A program made the translations under genes and the position numbers. The notes below the pieces were generated by a model that worked only from the letters and a program-made list of their open reading frames with translations, had not been told where the DNA came from and did not search any database. This document shows, in pieces, positions 28,801 to 43,800 of a DNA stretch of 64,000 nucleotides; position 1 is the first letter of the stretch, and the number at the start of each line of letters is the position of its first letter. The stretch is from Owenia fusiformis (Eukaryota; Annelida; Polychaeta; Sabellida; Oweniidae). Location of the stretch: positions 7,647,815-7,711,814 of the forward strand of contig CAIIXF020000003.1 of assembly GCA_903813345.2 (NCBI GenBank), read 5' to 3'.

Positions 28801-31800
28801 ACACTGAGTTCTCAAGGTAAACTAGATGTTATGTCCTGTCTTGGGAGAGGCTATCAACTACCCTGCATGCAGAGTCTAGTTAAGACGAAGCTCTCTTTTA
28901 AGAAGTGAAGTCAAACGAATGCAAAGGGTAGCTATCAACAGGGATCACTTTGAAACCACTGTGGTAAAAAATATAGTACAAATCTCCATGCATGACCTCA
29001 TCCCTCCAAATACCTACTTCACGTTCATATTACATCAAATCTCTTCCCAAACATCCAAAAATACTCACTATGAGCTATGCGATACTCACTATGAGCTATG
29101 CGATACTCACTATGAGCTATGCGATACTCACTATTAGCTATGCGATACTCACTATGAGCTATGAGATACTCACTATGAGCTATGCGATACTCACTATGAG
29201 CTATACGATACTCACTATGAGCGATACGATACTCACTATGAGCTATGCATATGTTAGACAGGGAATGTGTCTATGAACTAGAGATCGGTGCAGAACTAAC
29301 AAAATAGAATACGTTTGAAATTTATGACACAAATGTTCACTAACATGGATATGGAAATCTGTCCCTTTGCGGTCGGTAGGGCATGGGTCAACTTCACCTC
29401 GTCTTGCTTCGATGCTTTATTCATAGCAATTGTATGCCTGGTTACGATTAACATCAATTAAAACTCCCGACTGGCCCATCAACCCAGTCAGTAATTGTGG
29501 TGATTCTTTGCTCTTTAGAGCCCATCAGTTAATTAAATTAAAATAGTAATTTCTGAGAAGTTCGATCTTTGGAAGGGAGGAGTTGGGAGTTTGTGTTTAG
29601 TATCTGGAATCTGAGCTAGCTCTGCTTAAATCGTTTGGGAACTAATTCTGAATAGTATTAAAACTTATGACTAATTTTGCTTGATGATGAAGCTTTGGTA
29701 ATTTCATGAAAAACAATTAAATTTAGAAATCAAAGTTCACAAATTTATGGATCTAGCTTATTTTGAATTTCCTGAAATATGGAGTTAAACAGTTCCGTTG
29801 TCATGGAGATAATTCACTGTCGTAATTTTCCCATTTTATCCCTTCTGATGGGGGTTTTAATCCTTAACTTTGGATTAGTGTCAATTAAAAGAACCTATTG
29901 GGACATTTTGCAGGAGTAATTTGACATTTTGGATAATTTCATTATTTTAGTTAAAAGAGCATGACTTCCAATTTTCTGTTACTGCATTACCAGTGTACTC
30001 TCTAATGGATTAAAATTTGATTTTCAGCTGGTTGAAAACTGAATTACAGAATATATAATGCTGTGTAATAAAAGAATTCTTTGAGGTATTGGATACCACA
30101 ATTGGAATATGAGGGAGGATATACATATTACACCACTATCCAGTTTATCTACTGGATTTACATTTCTATTCTATTTGTTGAAATATGATCAATGACATTT
30201 GTTCAATCAAATCAACACCAAATTGTAATTGCCACAACCCACAGTCCATATAATTATCCATGGTATGTATGATAGAACCCATTTGTTTTATCTCCTAGAC
30301 CATAATTAGCTGACCATTAAAACTCTGTTAATTGTCTATTGTTTTCCTTATTAATGGGGTGAAGTTTATAATTAAAATGATTGAATTGTGTGATAGTAAT
30401 GTGATCTGTATGTTTTCCTGATTATAGAAACACCATCATTATGTAGTCTTGCATCAAACCCTTTACCCCCCCCCCTCACCCCCTCTATTGTGTCTCTTTC
30501 ATATAAGATGGGCTTAGATTCTTGATGCAAGTCTATTTTGAAGTATTGCATGTTCTTTGTATCATCATATAGTCTTGGATCAAGCCCTTTACCCCCCCCC
30601 CCCGAACCCCCTCTATTGTGTCTCTTTCATATATGATGGGCTTAGATTCTTGATGCAAGACTATTTTGAAGAATTGGATGTTCTTTGTATCATCATACAG
30701 TCTTGCATCAAGCCCTTTACCCCCCCCCCTCACCCCCCCCCCCTCTATTGTGTCTCTTTCATATATGATGGGCTTAGATTCTTGATGCAAGACTATTTTG
30801 AAGAATTGGATGTTCTTTGTATCATCATACAGTCTTGCATCAAGCCCTTTACCCCCCCCCCTCACCCCCCCCTCTATTGTGTCTCTTTCATATAAGATGG
30901 GCCTAGATTCTTGATGCAAGTCTATTTTGAAGAATTGCATGTTCTTTGTATTGTAGGGTAGGGATGAAGTAATTCAATGAAATCGGTACATCCAAACACC
31001 TCTCTAATCTGAAGATCTCTGTTCCAAATTGGTGATCTCCCATATTGACTCTCATATTTTTTAAAAACTTGAAATGTTGTATGATGTAATTTTGAATGAA
31101 TAGATTGAATTGAATTGAATTGAAATGTGAACATCTGCTAATCCAAATACTATTGGCTGGTGTCAGTGGCATTCAGATTCGACAGATTCGACAGATTCTC
31201 CTTTATATAATAGACAGAAAAGGGGAGGGGAGGGGGAGGAGATCTGATGCAATGGTAGCATAATTTTTTTAGGAAAACTAAACATTTTTGACAGACTTTG
31301 TTTAAATTCATTTTCTAAATCAATACCATCTTTCATCCCAATTTATTAAGGAACACGCAATGGGTATTAGCAAATTAACAAAAAATCTGTAATGGTTTTC
31401 CTAATGGGGTGATTCATACTATGACATTACAGAGACAGTATCATCACCTACTCTGGATCAAACACTGAGCCATATTTTCCTCTAATTACAACATATGATT
31501 TTAGAGTTTTGTCACTGACATATTCTTAATAATCTAAGTTGTAGCCATGGTGCCCTGTTATTGAGTTTGAATGTAAAATGAGTTTTAACTTATTAACTTG
31601 AAGTGGTATAATGATTGTCTGACTTAAATTGGCAAAATCAAAGAATCATCTGTAATTTTAAGAGTGAATGCAAAGTTCTACCAATATCAAGGGTATTGTT
31701 TAACATATTAGAACATGACTTAATCTCTATTGGTAACAAGAAACATTAAGGAAAAATGCTAATTATCATATTTGTGGGATCTTCTTTACACAGACCCAGA

Positions 31801-34800
31801 TGTCCTTTGATTTACACAGATCCTCGTTTTAATTGGTTACGAATCCCATAATCTTTTAACAAAAAGACAACGATCATCCCTCAATGTCAGAGTTGCAGAT
31901 GTCATTTGGAGAAAAATTATCCTTTGTAAATATCATTATCGTGGTAAAAAGATTAGGCTTACGTCTTATACTGTTTTTGGAAATGTTGTAACATATGATT
32001 TGGTCACGATGCAAATACGAGACCCTGGGTGGGACAGTATGTTATGGGGCTTGGGGCAAGTGGTAAAAATCGAGTAACCATGAGCCATTTAAATTATGTA
32101 TTCGTCCCCCGGGCATTTGTCGCAGCAGTGAGTTATATTTTGATGAATGATGTAATAGATTCGTCAGGCCTTAATGAAGACGAAAAATTGCCGATGACAA
32201 AAGAACAGAGGGTTTCTATCAGAGGCCACCAGATCTTGTTAATCACTCCCCTCGGTGTGACTCAAGCATGCGACACAAGATGACAAAATAATGACGTCGT
32301 CATTGAGAAAAAGATCAAGTTATGAGAATGACTTAAAGCACTGCCAATAAAATCAACTGCCTTTTCGGTGGTTATTGTTTTTTAATCATTTTCTGGCGTA
32401 ATTTATGACTTCTGGATTCCTTTGTTTCACGAGTCTTAATTATCATGGTAATAGTATAATGTGTGCATCATTGCCATGACGATAAATCAATGTCATGATG
32501 ATTGTATAATCAGGCATATTACAGAACGAAAAATGGAGGAATTAGCAAGGAATAATGTAAACAGACATGACATCAACACCCAAATTTTATAAAGAATATT
32601 AGAAATCCAATAAATTCATTCAATCTTTACGAAGAATTATCTAAAATAAGCATGAATGAAAAAATATTTTGAAGTGATGGTGACATGTTAGGGGGTGCTG
32701 GTTTTATGTTCCCCTTGGTTACCATTTTGTTGAGAACCAATTATAAACTCAACCACTAGAGAGGGTGATAATCATTAATTAACAAATCACATTAATCATA
32801 TTTTAATATTTTTTCACAATAATGGACTAGTTAATTTAGATTTCATTAGAGATGAAGTGATAAATCTATATTTTGCATGAACATGATTTTTTTGAATAAT
32901 GCTCATCCCTTTGATACCAGATACATATATTTGGGTGCTGTTTAAAATACAACACTATGAAATAAAACTGTCAAAAGATGACATATATTACAATGATACC
33001 TTCCACAATGCCAAGCGTGTTGATGAAGCTCTCTTTTAAGGTTGTGAAATCAAACCCAGTGTTCTCCACAGAATCTTTTCTCAAGTGGGTGCAAAATTCT
33101 CATTTTCACAATACAGACCAAAATTGGTCAAAATATGCTCATGATTTTCATGCTTTTCTCATTTTCAAGTCAGTACAAATGGATTTTCAGGTGGGGACAA
33201 GCCTGTTTTTAAAATCTCAGATGAGTGCTGCGCCACTTGCTTTAATGCTGGGGAGATCACTGAAACCATTGAAAAAGGCTCCAATGATGTGTCCATGAGA
33301 GTAGCACAATATAGTAGTAGCGTATTGGAGCTTCATTAGCTGATGACATGAAGTATGGTGCAATAAATCTCCCATCATTCAAGCTAATACCTGCCATTCC
33401 CTTGCATATTACCTGTTAAACTCTACTGAATGAGCAGCGCAATTGCTCTTTGGGATAATGAAACAAAGTGGATGTTTTTCCAGTACAAAAACTATGCCAA
33501 GTAAATGTACATATACTTCATATACTTCATTTTCTATGCTATGACTTTAATGTATCTGTAATGTATATGGTTGATGCAAGGTCTGTTTTATGGTTCATTA
33601 CAATGGCATATTAGTCACATATAGTATATGCAAGGTTTTTTTTTTGGTATATGCAAGGTTATTGTATGGTTTATGCAAGTTTAGTGCAAGCTATACAATG
33701 ATTGTACCTAGTTTATGCAGAGTTTGTATATGGTTTATGCAAGGTTGAGGTAAGTTTTGCAATGTTTATACCTAGTAAATGCAAGGTTTTTGTGTGGTTT
33801 ATGCAAGCTATACAATGTTTGCACTTGTGGTTTATACAAGGCTAAAGCAAGCAATGATTGTGCCTTATTCATGCAATGTTTCTTCCTAGTTTATGCAAGA
33901 TTTCTGAATATTTTCTGTAAGGTTATTGCAAGTCATATGCAAGGTTGTTTTTTTTGTTGTGATGAACTTCTATCAAGGATGTCCAATTAGAACTTAGTAC
34001 GGAAGGCCATAAACAAGAATTACTGTAATCCCACTACAACGTGACTTTTAGACCTTTCTAAACCCATCCATTAGAACACATTATAACACTCTATTCATAC
34101 ACCAGGGGACTTTTAGTGTAATATATTCTTTCGGCAGCAAAATGGAAAAAACATCGGGGAATAGAGATGCAGGTTGGATGTGGAAATCAAAATTCAGATC
34201 ATGGAGAACGTATTTGATGTAATCATGGATCGATCATAGATCCAAAATGAGATCAATAGAAGAAGAATGTAGTTATTGTGCCTCGTGAAGTGCTGGGAAG
34301 ATTGAATCAAGGCTTGGTTTGGATATGGGTCAATTGTTCCGATATCGAAATTACCTCGACTAATTTTAACTTATGAGGTTTAAAGATCAGAAAGCTGAGA
34401 TCTAACAGATTTAAATGTATCAGAGACATGGGATCTAAAGGATTCAAGGATTCAAATATTTGGGATTAAACTAACAACCCTTCTTTTGTTTCAACAATTT
34501 TTTTTCCAAAAACATTAATTTTTAAAATCATAATTGAGAGTCTGATTAAAGCCATACATATCCCCTTTAATTAAATTGCCTCATTAATTTTTATAAGATC
34601 CTGGCTATGTCCCTGCTAACCAATAATGCATTTTGTCCAGAATCCATAAAATGGTTATATTGACCCAACATTGTATCTTCTATAATACTAACTCAACTAA
34701 TATAACTAACTACCTCTAGATGTGTTTGACATGGTAATAGGTTGTCTTTCCTGACATATGTAAATTAACAATGTGATTAGAACACACTATCAGCCAATAT

Positions 34801-37800
34801 TCCGACTCTTTATGGCAGAATGGCGAAAATCCTCGCAAATCGATACTAGAAATGTGTCGACAATTGATGGACATACAGCGTGATTTTGGCCAGTTTATGG
34901 AATTAGAATTGTTAAGAGTTATTTGTTAATGTGTTGTGAAATTATTGAGGTCTTTAATGGTATATTTTGTCTGCAATCGCATCCTGTTATTAATAGCCCT
35001 CATATTTGTAGATAGAATCATTGGGAGTATGTTTTAAAACATAAAATAGAGTGGAAAATTGTGTAATCAGCAAGGAATAAAGTAAACAGGCATGTAGTTG
35101 ATACTTTAAATTGTATTGAAATGCATTAAGATCAGACACTTTATTCTAATTTTAGAGAGAAATTTCAAAAAATGAGTGTAATTTGGCACGAGTATGCAGA
35201 CGTATTATTCAGACTATTGTGAATTGACTCCTGCTGGGCCCGTATAATCATAGAATCGATGTATATGTTTATATCACACGCTGCCATACATTTTGCAATG
35301 AATGAACGTAAAGAGTGATTCGGAATTCTGTTTGTTTCAAAGTACGATATCACGCAAGTGGCATTCACAAGAGCATTGTTATTTCTTCTGGCTTTCATTT
35401 CCCATTGATGATAAAGTGTGGTTGTCAAGAACACACACATAATTACCCTTTGATCAACTTTGTTAGTATACTCCCCTCTGACTAAGTACAGAAAATGCAT
35501 ACTTTGCTGTTTAAACAATAAGAGCAAAGACACATAAATATGTGCTCTTGTTCTAAACAAATTTTCTTTGGCATATTGTATGTTTTGACTGGATTAGTGG
35601 CTTAAGAGGTTCATCAAAAATATATGAAGAGGGTGAGACAGTCAATCACTCTGGAAAAGGGTAACAAAGAGAGTGAATATCATACTGTTAGCTGACCAGA
35701 ATGGACCACCCCCTCCTAGGTTTTAGGGTAGAATTTCAGCAAATTTGGAGTTTGTTTTGGCAGTTTGTATCTGTCAGTCTTTGAATTTCATGAGGTCAAC
35801 TTCCCAATTGAGGTCAGATGCCACAATCAACTTGCCAACATTGGCATCCTGGCTTTATTTCTTGGATTATAAGATAGCTGAATAAATATTATTGTTGATG
35901 TATTTTCAATCTCTTCATTTACACCTTCTGCCATCATAGTGACAATTGCTACATTACATTATGTAGAGTTTGATGCTATCCTGAGTGTCAAGGCCTAGTA
36001 AAATGTATATGAAGCTCTCTTTTAGGAGCAAAATCAAAACCAAACTACAGTATTTGAAATGTAAGTCCAAAGCAGGGCCTGTTTATATGTTTCAAACCAA
36101 ACAACCAAAATTGAGTTATGGATAAGTTGGCATGTTGCTGCAAATATATCAAAAATATTTTCTTTAAAATTATGGCGATTATGATGATTCCACCTTTAGC
36201 CATCATCCCTTGATAATATCACTTCTTGAGATCGCAGACAACTCAGAATTCTGACAGAATCAATGCGTAGAATCTCCTGCAGAGACTTATAAGTTAATCC
36301 CTTCGCTGTAAGAGTTTTCAATAAACCTGATTGAAGACCTGTTCTTATTAATAGCGCAATACTGCGACTTATCTCATCAATTAACATGTTTTTCTATTGT
36401 TATTACACGATGGTTATTTCATGAAATATTGGCAGAATTGAGTTTTTTCTCTATTGATAACTGAATGCATACCTTTATACCTCAGTATTCTTCATATGAC
36501 ATACTGCGGAACAAGATTTTTGCTCAACTAGATGAAAATTCTCATTTTAATAGAAATGTCCATAGATGGTGAAATTGTCTGAATTTCTCATAAGCTTGTA
36601 TTGATTATGTGTTTATATTTCTGCAAAGCAGCTTTGCATTTTTTTCTTGGTTTGCATGACATTCGTGAATTATTTAATCGATGTATGATGCACCTAGAGC
36701 AGAGCTTCTAGGCTTGTCGTTATTAGAAATACCTCAATATTATGAGACTGAAAAGAAATATCAAGTAATTTTTCATTTGTAATTTGAGTTCTAATGGCTC
36801 TGAGTTAAATGTTCTATTAGACCGCACTTTATTTCTACTTCGATTTGCATTTGGATTAAATTTGTTAGCGATTTGGATGACTAGATTGCATTTGAGATAT
36901 CAGGTAGCGTGGATAGGGATTCTAACTTTTAATATTCTAAATGTTTTTATTCCGGGAGAATGTCACAATAATATCTTTCGGATTTTCATCTGGACAAAAA
37001 AAGGAACAATGATCCTAGAATGTAACATTTCAGATTTTTTGACTTGTCTTTTTAACCCTTGTACCCCCCCCTCCTCTCCCATGCCCCTTCCCTCCCTTTG
37101 AAACAGATAGTGGGAAGGCAGAAGTTGGATGCGAGATAACATCAATTACTAATTTATAAAAAAACTGCAATATTTGAAATTGGTCCCTTGCTACAACACG
37201 ATAGCAATCATGAATGCCTCTTGGATGATATGCAACTGTCAAATCAAAAAGTAATTAGAGACCCGTGTATAGATCAGAGGTTCTTGTAATGAATAATAAT
37301 AAGTAATAAAATAGCTCTCCTTCACATGTCGTACATTTGTAGTTTTAATAGAGTTAACGAAGCGTGTATGCTGTTACCCAGAATGACCAAAGTCAAACAT
37401 TGAAGTCACACATCAAGAATTCATATTAGAGTTGCCAAATGGAAAGATGTGGTGAGTTTCGGAAAACAAGTCAAAAAATTGGCTAGAATTTGACCAGTGA
37501 AATGCGGTCAACTGGATGGATTAGTATTAAGAATAAGTTCTGGAATTACATTCTAATCACTCCTGTATTCATCATTAGATATACTATTTCCCCCTCCCAC
37601 ATCTTTGTTTGTTTAACATTGCATTTGCTTTTCAATCAAAAGGTGTTGATAGGCCAAAATTTTCAAAATTAGTCTCATTCTACTGAATGTCCCTTTTTGA
37701 GATAATAGATTAGATTTTTGCAATAGGTACCATTTTGAGAATACTGACAGTTTGGTAAGTTCGAAGAGAAGACAACACATCCCAAGGGGTGAAGCAGCGA

Positions 37801-40800
37801 TGATTTCATTCTAGTAGATCAATATTAAATCAGGATCTGTCCTTCTAAAACTGATCTTACTTGGATGAAAAATTGCCGTCTGCTCATGCTCATTCCACTC
37901 AATTTCTCTCTAAAATTTGAATGAAGTCTATAATTTTCTTGCATTTTTATACAATTTAGAGTGTTGACTACATGCCTGTATATTTAATTCCTTGGTAAAT
38001 TCTCTCTATTTCTATTTATTTCATGTTTATAAACATGATAGGTAGGACATTTTATTTGTCGACCTATCACCCCTCAGTGATTAAGAACATGGACGCATAA
38101 TGATTCACAATAACCATTTTTCTCAAAAATGTCTTGATCCCAGAAAATCAATTTTTTCTAAATATGCAAAGTCGAATTCTTGAAAAGGTTAGTTTATATA
38201 TTCAAGCTTGAACTTCTTGCAAATTCCTCTCTTTTGTCAATAAATGGCCTTATTTTGGAGAAAATTTGAGAAATTAGCGTGAATGTTGATTTTTGAAATG
38301 GCGGCGTTGATGACATTATTTTGATTAACATCGATGTAATTTTTCTTTCTGATTCTGAATGATTTATTGAAATAAAGTTGATTGTGAAAATGCATAAAAA
38401 CGTATGAGTAAAAGCTCTGACCAATCCTTATTCATAGTATACCTATCCTATCATGCTGTCATTTGAAATCTTGCTCTTTTCACACTTATTTCATACATTT
38501 TGTCTCCAAATAAGGACATTTGATGAACTCTAGACATTTCTACGTATCAGTTTCTTGCCTTTCATTGCATTCCCTGCTTTTTTCTCGTGATTCCTTTCTA
38601 CTACCATTTTCATGACGTGAAAGTTGTGATGTTCCATTTATGGGAACGAATAAATCACAGCCTTTGGACACGCAATCATCACAAATAAAAAGATAATCCA
38701 AGGGAATTCCAGATGATCGATTCTTCTTGGTAAATAAATCAAAACTTGGACACAATGAAATAGCTAATTATTCTGTTGAAATGGATTGATAAAGTGAATG
38801 TTAACTCAAGAATTCAGCAATTTTCTGTAGTGTAGTCTATTTCTTTATGTCTATTATTTTCTCAACGTTAAAATCATTTATTGTTAACTTCCTCCCTATA
38901 AGTTATTTTCTACCTTTTTTAGATGGGGATATTTAAATAATCTTGGTTGCCCTCCATAACTTATCTGTGAAAACTGTCAATATTAGGATACCATTTCTAA
39001 GTTTTTGACATTTTTCAGTTGGTGTACATTAGCTGACTCACATTAGAGATCAACAATTGTGTATTATTAGTTTGGCTTTATCTCACATTTAATGGTTTCC
39101 TGATTTTAAAACCATTTTCAAAATCAACCTTCAAATCTGATCCAGCTTTTAATGTGATAAAAATGAAATTTAATGTCTTGGACTACATTTGAAATTGAAT
39201 TAAATGGTGATTTTATATCATTTTTACCACCTTCGGTCACTTAGACTGATTTAAGCTTTTTAAGATTTTTAATTTAATTTATTACTTACAAAGCATCTGT
39301 TTTTAGGGATGAGGATATTTGACTAACATATTTGTGGCTTATTGAAAGATGGGGTCTTAAAAGGATTTGTTGGCTACATATGTTTTCAGAAATAATCTTG
39401 ATTAAATAGAACCAGAAGATTTTAAGCGCAAATAATTACATTCCTCAAATAGATTTTTCAGCTAATCTTTTTTGTAAACAAGCTTGAGTGAATTAGTTTT
39501 TCTTTATAATACAGTCGCAGCCGGCTGCGTGTCTATGTAATTAACAGAGAATTGATACTTAAACCCAAACCAAGATCCATTTGAGACTTTGAATTCGCAT
39601 TGTTAGGTTGCCCTTTTGGTCCATCTTTTTTTATGAAAATATCAAAAATAGTGTCATTGTCTATTTTACCTGAAAATACACACCTGTAATTAGAAAGATA
39701 AATCAAGCAAAAGATCAAAGTTAGAAATATTGGCAGGTTATAATATCTGTAAACATTCCTCAAATTAAGCAAAAATATAATGGGCTCATTTTCTATTCAT
39801 CAAATAATTATATGGAGTTGAATCTATAAAAAAGGTCAAGTGGAATAGAAGAAAATGATTTTGCATGAATGGCGTTGAAATTATTTTTGTTCATTTTATG
39901 GTCTTTTGGCTCACTGTTGTAATTCACACTTCAAACTCTGTAGAATTTATTAAACACAACAAAACAATAAATGATGGTTTTAAAAATGGATTTTCGTGAG
40001 TTTTCTTGAGTTTCTTAGATAGGACAGCAAATACTGAAGACCTTTACAAATAAACTTATTACAAGAGTCAAAGTTAGTCCATATTTCAAACTTCAGTTTA
40101 GCATAGTGATGTATTACTATGATAAATTTGGGGAAGTTAACAGGTGTAGGAAAAGTATATATCTCACTGTAACACGATTTATCAAATAGGTAGTAATAAT
40201 AGGAAGAAACATAGAAGTGAAAATGAGTGACAACAAATCTGTTGTTTAAAATTTTCCCACATTCTCAACGTCGATATCGTTTGAGACTAATGTGGCATAT
40301 GTTAACACCTGAAGTCTGGTATATGCATGCTTGATACGACCCCACCCCCCTACTCCACCCCCTGTCAAATCACCCTTGTTGCGGAAAGATTGATCAGAGG
40401 GGCAGGGACCATAAAACACTGCCCGGGGATCTTCATTTGTCAGTTGTCATGGTAATAGATTTGGGTATCTATTGTATGATGTGGCATCGAGTCTCGTTCT
40501 ATGGAATGCTCTGAAAAGGATGAATCTTAATATGTTTGCCCATTTTGGTGGTTTTAACATGCGTGCATTATGTCTTCATTAATTTGTTATTTGAATTTTG
40601 AAGGACTTTCTCACTGATCAGATTTCTCAAGGACCTTTTTAAATAGCTCATTTATCGTAAAATACCAAGATGTATTTTTAAATTTTGCTTGTCCAAAATG
40701 TTCTTTATGACCTTTGCTTAAAAGTCAAGATACTTCAGCAGTTAGTCATTTATATAATGGAAAGCTTGTCATTTTAATACAATGGAAAGCTTTTAAAACA

Positions 40801-43800
40801 ACAGAACTTATATGTTCATGTAGATTGTGGTCAGTTGTCTTTAAACAACTTGCACTATTTCCTCAATATTGGATTTGAGTCATTGACGTAAACAAAGGAA
40901 TTTCATCTTTGTTAGGAACTTAAGAATAAATAAGGATTAAGGGGCCCCAGGTCTTGGTTAAAGTTTGCAAGCAAAACCAGTAGGAAGGTTAACAGCTCAA
41001 GTATAATCCATAATCCAAATTCTTGTGGAGATAATCTCATAAGGGACCCTTTTGATCAAGCCTCTGTCTAAGTTAATACTTGTATACAAAAAAAAACAGA
41101 AAATATTTTAAGGAATATTTGAATTAACTGGATGGATGCCTTTGCTTCTGATCAGTGTCTGTGAAGTGAAGTTAAAAAAACAAAAAAATTGTAAATTTTG
41201 AGAAAAGCATCTTTAGGAAAGGGCAGGAAGGCATTATTCTAACAGGTTCTTACAGACGCTTGAAATAGAAAAACTATAAGAGACATTTCAATAGAATTTA
41301 TTTCAATAAGTTATAACCAGTTGGTGCAAGGGATTATTTAAGATTACATGCCCTGAAGGTCTTTAAAACAGTAATCCATACAGGTCATATTAGCTCTAGC
41401 TACCCTGGGAATTATGATTAGCTCCTTATATACTCTAACTTGAACAAATTATTTCGCAATTTGGTGTTGAACCAATCAGAGATCATTGCAGATTCACCAC
41501 AGTAAAATGGTCACCATTGTTTGTTACTTAATGATGAACAAATCTCCCTTGGAAACACCTTTTTTCTTATGTAGTGTTTTGCTAAACATGTATCGCTACA
41601 TCTATATTCCACAAGAATTCAATTTTGCCTTTCTGGGCTACAGTGTATAGCATGTATAACTTTTATCCCAGGTATTTTTTCAGTTCAACTAAATGAATAC
41701 TTGACATGCAAGTATCGGAGTTACCCCCATAAATGATCAAAGACCTCCAGTCTGAAAGTTTGTCAATTCTAGCATTCAGGTTTTTCAACGTGGTGAAATA
41801 TACACGATAATTATATGGTTTTACCTTTCACACATTAGGTCTACATCGAAAGTTGAAAGGTTGTATTTTCGGTGTAACAGAGAGGTACGACAGTGATACT
41901 TTTATTGTATACACATATTTCCACCTTTCATTATTTTGAAGTCAGGAAGGGGCAAACATTGTGGTTGAATCAAACAAAAAATGCATAACATGGTATCAAA
42001 AAGTGATTTTCCACTTGACGGATTATTGAAATTCTCAGGAATTTTTTGCAGTTTTCTTTAAAAATTTACCAGCTGAGCATCAATGCACTTGTTGTGCGCT
42101 AATTAGTCAGTTGATTAGATTAATTAGATATGCTAATTAAATGATTAACATGTCAGAAGGTCTATATTTTGGTTGTTGTCTATTTGATATCAGTAACTTG
42201 ATGTTCTTGTAATAGGCTAGATAGTTGTAGCAGGATAGACAGTAGGGGGGGGGGTAGTTTTGCGTGTATGGTGAAGTGAGGGGTGAATAAATTTGATTCA
42301 TGCACGTACAGATGCCCACACTTGTGTGTATAATCTTTCAGATTTTTCTCAATGGTTTGCTTATTCGTTATTTAACTTTTTGGTAATATGGGATCACCCA
42401 GGAAACGTCTGTTAAGTGCTAAAAGGTCTCCTTTTCCTCTAAGTATTCACCTCTTCTGTTTCTACAATACTAGGCAAATATTTCCATATTTCAAAACCCC
42501 TCCCAACCCTTTGAATAATTTCATAATCTCCAGATGTTTATGAATTGTTTTGGAATCAGAATATCATAAGGTTGAATAATTTGAAATCTTAAAACTCTAT
42601 TATGGATTTCATGTCTCATGTTTTAGTTTTTTATTTGTTCCTTATTTTCCTGGTACTGACTATATTATTAAATCTTGAAATAGATCTTTTGATAAAAAAA
42701 CAACTTTTCCTGGTCTTGTTGAAAACGTCACTCTATTATTTTGCAAGGGAAATGCAGAACCAAGTGTTTATATTGTGTATGATCTACTCTATTATAGAAT
42801 TTGGCATTATGAACCCATATTCCTATAGGGACTTAAAAGAAACTTCAGGCCTAAGTCATATGTGTGTTTAACGGCTTAGATCATGTTTTTACCATGGTTT
42901 ATACAGGTTTATGCTACTTATTCCCAATCTTCAACAGATTTCATGGATTTTTTCTAAATGTGTCAGTGTTACTTAGTCATGTAGGGCGAAGTCTTCAGAA
43001 TTCAATCGTCTCAAGCTAAAGCAACAAGAGAGTTTCTTTTTACCTGTTTAATATTTTGTTTTAAAAATCATTTGGAGGTTTAAATGCACCTATACTTTTT
43101 GTTATTGGAGGAAATTCAAATGACATCCAACTATTTTGTTTTTGTATTTTTGTTTGTTAATTACAAAGGTACATTCATTGATTACATTTAATTAATGTAT
43201 AGAAAGGAAGATAAATAGGAAATTGATTTGCTACATAGCTTCTTGTCTTTCATTGTTTATAATGTTATTGTGTGGAAATACTCCAAACTATTGGAACAAA
43301 AATGCTGCTCTTGTTCTTTGCATTTTATGTCATTTCTCTCTAACTTTTGAATAAAGTCTCAGATTTTCTTGGACTTCTATACAATTTAGAGTGTTATTAA
43401 AATGTCTGGTTAGTTTATTCCTTGGTATTTTCTTGCTAAATCTCTCTATTTTACAATTTAAAACATAACCGTCAACTGTCACTTTTCTGGCCAGATCATG
43501 TACAGGTATAAGCTATTGATCAGTATTGAGACCCCTTAGTGACACTATAAATCTGTACACAAATACTACAACTCACCTGTACACTGTACACATAAATATA
43601 TATTCAATACAAACGGCTGAATAGAGGTGCAAACTTTTCTGTTTCTTTGATATAAATACAAATACAGTTAAAAATATACATGCATAAAGGGTGACAGTGT
43701 TATTGATGGAAATGTTGTCTTTGGATTGATTGTACTGCAAGATCAAAAGATACCAGCATCTAAGGCAGAATTAATTTTTCATGATTTTATCAGGCTTTTT

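Noticed and set aside
29061-29250. Regular 21-bp repeats as a CRISPR array
   Set aside because: The repeats are contiguous with no spacers, and the genome is eukaryotic.
28992-29276. Repetitive ORFs with an ILTMSYA or HYELCDT motif
   Set aside because: Direct consequence of a 21-bp repeat, a multiple of three, not a protein repeat.
30533-30940. Long repetitive ORFs on both strands
   Set aside because: They are the 130-bp tandem array read in frames that happen to stay open.
31219-31242. G-quadruplex on the + strand (GGGGAGGGGAGGGGGAGG)
   Set aside because: Only three G-runs of three or more are present; the fourth has two, so the motif is borderline.
32029-32283. 84-codon ORF in a less repetitive stretch
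   Set aside because: No ATG at its reported start (GTG), no motif and no splice continuity.
35165-35560. 131-codon open frame on the - strand
   Set aside because: No domain, signal or neighbour support. I considered a nested gene but found no splice-linked exons or promoter.
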